The position numbers and the translations under genes are program-made. Below are positions 57,290 to 64,000 of a stretch of DNA of 64,000 bases, piece by piece (within the stretch, counting starts at the first letter, position 1; each line of letters begins with the position of its first letter). Origin of the DNA: Wyeomyia smithii (Eukaryota > Arthropoda > Insecta > Diptera > Culicidae); the NCBI RefSeq assembly GCF_029784165.1, contig NC_073696.1, positions 101,858,065 to 101,922,064 on the forward strand. Direction: 5' to 3'. The notes below the pieces were generated by a model, which was given only the letters and a program-made list of their open reading frames with translations, made no database searches and was not told the origin of the DNA.

Positions 57290-59800
57290 CTATCAAGATT
57301 CACACCCATTTCTATACCCCTGGTAAAAGACTGGGCAGTGCGTACCAGAAGCACACCCGTTCTATTGGCATAGAATAGGCAGTCCCGTCGCGAGACTAGG
57401 CATCTGCAGCCCCAATAAGGCAGCATACCGAAACATGAAATACAACAATCAACAATCGAATACGAACTGGAACAATCACCTAGGCGACGAAATAAGGACG
57501 ACGATTGGAAGCTTGGTACATGGAACTGTAGATCGCTGAACGCCCCGGGTGGTGACCGGATTTTGACAGGACCAGCTAAAACCCCACCACTTTGACATCG
57601 GAGAGATGGTACGGAGGATTTGTGGACTTGAGCGCGCAGATCGGTAGGGAAGACATATACAAGCCGGTGAACGGCCCGCACAGCCTGCCTGACGAACGAC
57701 AACGGCCAGCGATGCGTCAACTTCGCAGCTTCACGAGGACTGGCAGTCCAAAGTACATTCTTTCCCCGTAAGGACATCCACGAAACCACCTGAAGATCAT
57801 TACATTATTACATTATTACAAACGTACGCATTAACCGCGGTGCGGATGTTCGCTCAAAACTGTCGACCGTATACCAAGCGACTCCCAGGCGGCGGAAGAA
57901 TACGCGCAACAGCTCGAAGCGTTACTAACTACGTCGGAGGGGCTTGATGCCGCAGCATTCGCAGAGGAACAATTGGTGTGGAAGCACCAGGTGACAGGAA
58001 CATTTGGTATGACGGGGAAAAGGAGGCTGCGGTAAATGAGAAGAACTGGACCTGGGCAATATACCTGGGCAGGTCAACGAAAGAGTACAATGACAATTAC
58101 AAACGGGCACGATATGACATGACCACGATTCTCAGACAAAAATAGCGCGAGCAAAAGGATCGTGGACTTGAGGAGCTGGAGCAGCTGTACCGTGCCAGTG
58201 ATATGCGGAAGTTCTATCACGGGCTATGGCTATGTGCCGCAAGCCGACATGAGCAACGAAGCGGATGGGAAATCTCACGAATGTCAGCGCGGTGATCGAC
58301 AGGTGTAAGGAGTACTTCGATGGATATCTAAATGGCGATACAGTAAACAGAAGCGGAGCTGAAACAGACCTGAGAGCACCAGTAACAGATGACCGAGTAC
58401 CAGCTTCCGATGTTCATGAATTTCTCCGTGAGATCGGAAAGCTGAAGAACAACAAAGCCGCATGCAAAGACGGAGTACCGAGCGAGCTCTTTAAATATAG
58501 GAGAGAGGCACTGGCTAGAGGAAAAACTGCCAGACGTGTGGATGGAGGGAGTCGTCTGTCCCATCTGCAAGAAGGGTGATAATCTGGAGTGCCGCAACTA
58601 CCGCCGTATCTCGCTTATTAATGCCGCCTGCAAAGTACTCTCGCAGAACCTGTTCCGTCGTTTATCAACTTTAACCAGGAGGTTCGTGGGCCAGTATCAC
58701 GCGGGCTCCATGGAAGTGCGTGCCACCACAGGCCAGATCTTCTCAATCCGACAGATCTTATAGAAATGTCGCGAGTACAACGTGCCTACGCGTCACATTT
58801 CCTTCGACTTCACGGCGGCTTATGATAAGTCGATCGAAAACAGCTATGGCAGATCATGCACGACAATGGGTTTCGGGATAAACTGACTCGATTGATTAAG
58901 GCCACCATGGCACAAGTGATGTGCTACGTGCGTGTTTCGGGGATACTCTCGAACCCCTTTGGATCGCAGCGGGTTAAGACAAGGTGATAGACTTTCCTGT
59001 ATGCTGTTTAACATCGTCATTGAGAGAGTGACCTGGAAGGCGGGCATCGACAAGAGGGGCACGATTTTCACAAGGACTGTTCTGCTTCTGGGCTTCGCGG
59101 ATGACTTTGACATCATAACACGTAGCTTTACGATGGCGGAGGAAACTTGCGCCCAACTAAAAGCCGAAGCCGGACGAATCGGACTGCGAGTAAATGCGTA
59201 AAAAACGAGATACATGCGAGTGAGCTGCTCCAAGACATCAGTCTCCTAACTCAAGTCTCTGTAGACGGCGATTTGGCGATTTGGGATCACTAGTGATCGC
59301 CGACAATAACACCAGGAAAGAGATCCCGAGACGCATTCAGACTGGAAATCGTGCCTACTTTTCATTTCGGAAGACACTTCGATCGAGTCGAGTGCGATGT
59401 TGATACTGTACAAAACCCTGATAAAACCGATAGTCCTCTAAGGAGTCGAGACAACAACGCTTTTCGCGGAGGACCTTAACCCTCTTGGAGTTTTTTGACG
59501 GAAGGTTCTGCGGACTATCTACGGTAGAGTACAGACGGACGACGGAAAATGTCGACGGCCTATGGACAGTGAGCTGCAGACGCTGCTTGGAGTGAACCCC
59601 ATTGCACACCTGGCGAAAGTCAATAGGTTGCGGTGGGCTGGTCACGTCGTAAGGATGCCAGACGACAACCCTGTGAATCACTTTTTTCAGCAACCTTGCA
59701 GGCACCAGAAACAGATTGGCGCAGCCTGCACAAAGGCTCGACCAGGTCTTAAGCAATAGGGAGAGAGTTAGAGCGAATTGAATCGTGCCTCGTCACGGTC
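57290..59800 (+). pseudogene. RTE-like LINE, decayed, plus strand
   Basis: The endonuclease start WKLGTWNCRSLN is at about 57510. Most of the endonuclease is missing; a linker piece (WTWAIYLGRSTKEYNDNYKRA) follows near 58050. RT motifs run from KLKNNKAACKDGVPSELFKY through CPICKKGDNLECRNYRRISL, GLRQGDRLSCMLFNIVIE and LLGFADDFDIITRS (59090). The tail has LRWAGHVVRMPDDNPVNHF and ends at 59758. At least five stops or shifts are present. The style matches RTE-type elements common in Aedes; the clade call is moderately sure. A short attacatt repeat lies at 57797-57820. Confidence 0.75.
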
Positions 59801-59972
59801 GCATAAGCTAAACTTGAAACTTTATTTCGGAATTGTGTTTAAGCATTAAAAATAACTACCGCAAACTAGTCTACCGATTTGCTTCATTTTTTTTAAATGT
59901 TCGTTATTGATGATATTGATGATCACTTTTTGATTTATGTATCAGTTCTACTTCCCAGTTTTTCTTTTCTCC

Positions 59973-60172
59973 AGATGGTCTCGAGGTACGATGCTGGCCT
60001 AACAAGCCAGTCGTCGTAGGTTCGAGTCTCGGCTTGGGAGTGACTGCTAGTGTCAGTAGGATCGTGGCGCTAGCCCCGCAATTGTCCTGTACACTAAACA
60101 GTTTGCTGCGAAGTCTGTGTATAAATAAACAGAAGGTCAAGTTCCGAATCGGAATGTGGCACCAAGGCTTTT
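59973..60172 (+). repeat. tRNA-derived SINE, copy 3 (most complete)
   Basis: Box A-like GGTCTCGAGG at 59977-59986, an anticodon-type stem CTGGC/GCCAG with loop CTAACAA (anticodon position AAC), and box B GGTTCGAGTCTCGG at about 60018-60031. A tRNA-unrelated body ends in ACCAAGGCTTT. RNA polymerase III transcription is expected from boxes A and B. Confidence 0.8.
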
Positions 60173-63100
60173 ATCAGTTTTACGTCGCCGAAAAAAAATT
60201 GTAATGCAACTCTCCACAGTGAAAAATTGGAAAAACGTTCCCGTTGGCAATAAAAACAAAATTCTCATAAAAATCGTTCAGAAACCTCAACGTAATAAAA
60301 AAATGCAACACATCTTAAAAAATATCCAAAACATCCTTTTTCTCGGCCAAATAGTTTGACAGTCCCCTAAAAGTCAATTGTTAAAACTGTTTTAGAACAA
60401 CGTAGAAATTGCAGCTTAAATCCAAGATTATTACAACAAATATAAAACAAAACCGATTACCACGACCACTACGTAAATAAACTGCCTTAGCTACCAAAAA
60501 GTGAGGTTATTGCTTTACATGCTTTTTTGATATAGACGTCGGAAAAACGTGGAGACTAAGTGCCAAATCTTCTTTTAGTCTCTTCAAATTAATCAACTCG
60601 TTGACCTAGAACTTCAATAAAGGAATTTGTTGATTTTCAGTCTCGCTGTCTTCTCCGCCAGTGTTTATTTATCACAGAAAACTCTTCCTTGCAGTATACG
60701 TAATGTGATTGCGCCGAAGATGCAATTTCAACAATAAAAGTCAATATGCTTACAGACAAGTCGCGATATGAAGAAATGCTGACTTGCTGAATATTGGATT
60801 ATTCTTGGCCTCCACAAATCAGTCACGTTTGTGTCTCAATCGGCAAAGAATTTTTGTGCACTTTCGCATGCACTGTGTATTTGTTGTTGAAACAATATTA
60901 TAAACAATACTTACGACCAGTTTATATCCCCTTGCTTGGCCTGAAGATTTTTGAAAAATACATTTAACTGTAGTTCCTTCCGTACATTGACCTAACATTT
61001 ATGATCGCAATATCAAGTTTCTTTTTCCAATCTCATTTGCATAAATTTGTTGACACTACGTTGGTAGATAGGGAGGGGGAATATATTTCCAGCTTGAGCC
61101 AGATTTAATTGCCCGTGCCAAATCCATGTCACCATACATTGTGAACCGGTTCTATCTAATTGTGAATATTAAAATAAGCAAATTATGTTCAACCAAGCAA
61201 GATTCGACAATAGTTTATAGCTCTCCCGTTTGTGTAAAAAAGCAATACAATCTAGTGAAATTGAAAATATGAAAATGTTTCACTTAAAAACTTTTTTATA
61301 AATGATTTTTAGTATATTCAACCAGTTTTCAATGTTCTTCTGAGTGTGTGCAGTCCGAAAGTATGGTAAGCAATAGTTTCGTGTAATGGTAATATGAAAA
61401 AAAGATAACGTGCACTTACTCCTCCTTCCCCTGGTTTGAATTCAGTGAGGACACATAACGGAATACTGCTCTTACCGAAATTCTTATTAATGCTTCGTGT
61501 CAAAGATGCTGACGCTATCTTTCCAAAAAAAATATTTTTTCTCTGTTATGAAGACTCTTGAAAATATATTCGTAAAAGTGTACTGTTTCCTCTGCCACAT
61601 GTTTGGAAGCCCACAGAAAAAGCAGGTGATTTGTTGCGTACAATTGAAGAACCAGTGACAAACTTGTCAAGGTGTCGTGTCGCCAAGATTAGGCTTTGTG
61701 GGTACAGAAATCCTGTTTAAAGCCAATAATTGAAGATCAAGGGCGAACAACACACCTTCTCCTGTTTTTGAGCTTCTTTTCGATTACCGGTGTAGATCTA
61801 ATGAATGTGGATGATTGTATTTTGGGACTGGGATGACATTACTTGAGGCTGCGATCAAGAATCGTACTGTTCTCACACCTAATGGAAAGTAATGTCTGTA
61901 GGAAAACTTGTCGTTTGCTTCCGATCATGCCTTGCAACTGAACTGAAGGATTAGGTATATATAGGAAGTAACAATCATCCTCGAACTACGTCGCAGCAGA
62001 AAAACGTGAGTTTGTTTTTAATTAGGCAGTTACTGCAAATTCCCTTTTCCAATAGTTGATTGTAAATGATTGGTGAATAATATTTTCAAAATATTCTGAA
62101 AACTTGAATTTCGCTTCAATATTGAAATTGGCGCTGTAGAGGATCATTCCCTTGTGAGAAAGTTTATATCCCTGGAACATGAATCAATCGGTTCTTATTT
62201 CCAAAAGTGTATTCCCCTGAAAAAAAAAGTCCATTTGTCACAGAACGAGTTTGGTCTCCCATCCTGGTTGCCCTGCGTGCCCATGAGATTGCCTACTTTG
62301 CGGTCTGGAGGATCGGGTATAAAAAGCGCGTGTCTGGAGTGAACGAGAATTAGTCTTGCGTCTTCCGCCGTGGTCATCGTCGCCTTTACCATCGTTGCTG
62401 TTATTGTTGTTGCCGTTATTATCGTAGTTCACATGTATGTAATCGGAAGAAATTGCGGATCTCAAAGGCAGTAAACGAACGCCAGCTTTGGATTACAGTG
62501 ATATAAACATGTTAGTATCTTATGACTTCTGTTATGACTAAAAATGTTCCGGGAGAGTTTATTGATTTTAAAATATCTATCAAGTGACCCAACGGAAGGT
62601 TGTAATGCAAACATATGAATAGCGTAGTTTATGCGTGTAATTACTTTTTGTTCCAAATAGGAAAGCCCATCGCAATGCTTGAAAATTTGTATTCATACAG
62701 CATAGATATTATTGAAATTAACCGGGTTCGGCTGGAATAGAATACTTTGTGACCGCGAAAGTTTGTTTGCAACACGAAGTGAGTTCACGTGCTACACTAA
62801 CAGAAGTGAGCGGAAAGCGTAGGAAAGCAATGCTAGAGGCTTACAAATGAGGCGTTTTATTGGTGCGCGTCAAGGGAGAATTACTGTGTGATTGAATATT
62901 GTACTTGAATGACAAAACATGCAGGAAGCTATCTTATTGTATTTTTATACCTATCCATCTAGCCCTGAAATTTTCAGTGTCAAAAAATCAACTTATTGAA
63001 TTGAAGTGTACCGTTAGACTTTGGCGAAAAGTGTGCCAAATAGTGACTGTATTTTGTTTTCTGGTGACAGAATCGTTGATTTGTTGATACATAAGGTGTG

Positions 63101-63776
63101 GCAATACGCTGCTACTCGAGGATAATACCGTTATAAACCGCGGGTGACACAGTTTCTGCGCCGTGGACACGATGCTCACCGGTTGAAGAACGAGAACAAC
63201 CTTAGCAAAAATAATACAGGCGAAGGATTCGAGAAAAGGGAGACATCGAGAGATGGATGTAAAATTATAAACCGTAAATTAAAATGTTTCCGTCGTCTTG
63301 TTTCGCGAACCCGTCTGTCTGTCTCCCGACAACGGAGCGGCCACTTGAACTGGGATGAAACAGGTTCCAAGTCTGCGCGAGTGCTGCAAATAAATGACAA
63401 AGTGCGTTGACTTCGGATTTGAAGCGGTGCGTGCAAATCACAGTCACCATGCGGTTTATTTGTGCTGTCAAAGTGTCATTGGAAGCCTAGAAATTTGTGT
63501 ATGGTTCGAGCTATTTTGTGGAAATTTTTTGTGTGGTCAACTTAATGAGTAATACGTTTACTACAAGCTTCTCATAAAAGTTATGAAAAAAACGTGATGT
63601 AATGTAATTTCTTAAAATCTTAAGCAGATAGAGAGTTGGTGGCAAAGAACGAACTGTAGAGCGGTTTAAAAAGCTCAATTTGAGCTGGGAAAACAATAAT
63701 GTTAAGCACGTTTTTTTGAAGAAACACCGAATTTGTTTGAAACTACTACTTTTGAACATTTTAGCTAACAAAATAT
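60173..63776. other. Long intergenic stretch, little recognised
   Basis: No ORF with a recognisable domain on either strand. AT-rich until about 62000. One possible core promoter lies at 62318-62355. Short GTT-type repeats (62390-62420) make meaningless Asn- or Val-rich frames. Confidence 0.5.
62318..62355 (+). promoter_or_regulatory. Possible TATA promoter
   Basis: TATAAAAA at 62318 and TTAGTC with its A at 62352, 34 bases downstream. No convincing ORF follows within the window, so this may be a first exon of a gene to the right, or chance. Confidence 0.25.
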
Positions 63777-63970
63777 TCCAGAGATACGATGCTGGCCTAA
63801 CAAGCCAGTCGTGGGTTCGAGTCATGCCTTGGGAGAGGCTGTTATTGTCAGTAGGATCGTAGCGCCCGCAATCCCACAATTGTCCTGTACACTTGACAGT
63901 TGGCTGCGAAGTCTGTGTATGATAAAACAGAGGGTCGAGGTCCAATACGGATGGTAGCACCAAGGCTTTG
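63777..63970 (+). repeat. tRNA-derived SINE, copy 4
   Basis: It shares GATACGATGCTGGCCTAACA, box B (GGTTCGAGTC) and the 3' body ending in ACCAAGGCTTTG with the other copies. It has a small deletion before box B. Confidence 0.8.
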
Positions 63971-64000
63971 TATTTTAAGTTTCCAAAATATTGCTTATTA

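Noticed and set aside
59973..60050. A functional tRNA gene
   Set aside because: Boxes A and B are present but the acceptor stem does not close and the body repeats in four copies, so it is a SINE.
62238..62465. Asn-rich minus-strand 75-residue frame
   Set aside because: It comes from short GTT-type repeats with no homology that I can recognise.

Overview
The window is animal nuclear DNA, most likely from an Aedes-type mosquito. The reasons are introns with GT/AG borders, a pickpocket channel gene, paired digestive metallocarboxypeptidase genes, and a very dense load of LTR, non-LTR, Penelope-like and TIR elements resembling Juan, LOA, I-clade and RTE families described from mosquitoes. The species is an inference. 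Four host genes look intact: a ppk/DEG-ENaC channel (six exons, 21221-23265, +), two zinc carboxypeptidases (25804-27075, + and 40213-41526, -) and the cytosolic Fe-S assembly factor CIAO3/NARFL (six exons, 48507-50332, +). Nearly everything else is transposon-derived.

Layout. 1-5.5 kb: 3' end of a BEL/Pao element, a 5'-truncated Juan-like LINE, a broken copy of an uncharacterised invertebrate multicopy gene split by a 734-bp TIR element, and the endonuclease end of a Penelope-like element. 5.5-12 kb: one minus-strand LINE (Asn-rich ORF1, EN, RT) split by a 2.28-kb retroelement insertion with a 21-bp target duplication. 12-15.3 kb: a 3.3-kb foldback element with 504-bp arms enclosing a SINE, which itself contains a 913-bp TIR element. 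15.3-20.8 kb: a candidate Penelope terminal repeat with a hammerhead-like core, a gypsy integrase fragment and a MITE. 21.2-27.1 kb: ppk, a TIR element with a decayed cargo ORF, and carboxypeptidase 1. 28-39.3 kb: LINE wreckage (LOA-like, RTE-like, CR1-like), MITEs, a SINE, and two oppositely oriented copies of a repeat carrying a TATA promoter. 40.2-41.6 kb: carboxypeptidase 2. 42-48.3 kb: MITEs, a higher-order repeat array and a 270-bp AT microsatellite. 48.5-50.5 kb: CIAO3. 50.8-60.2 kb: a TIR element split by an almost full-length I-clade LINE, an RTE-like LINE and a SINE. The last 3.6 kb holds little that I recognise except a SINE at the edge.

The two carboxypeptidases align without gaps for 380 residues and face each other tail to tail across 13 kb of transposon sequence, so they are an inverted duplicate pair of secreted proenzymes. 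CIAO3 acts in cytosolic Fe-S protein maturation and ppk in the plasma membrane; neither is functionally linked to its neighbours. I found no clear new molecular system. The most unusual items are the promoter-bearing repeat at 28.3-30.9 and 36.9-38.2 kb, the 2.28-kb non-coding retroelement, the hammerhead-like motif, and two decayed ORFs of uncharacterised multicopy families.
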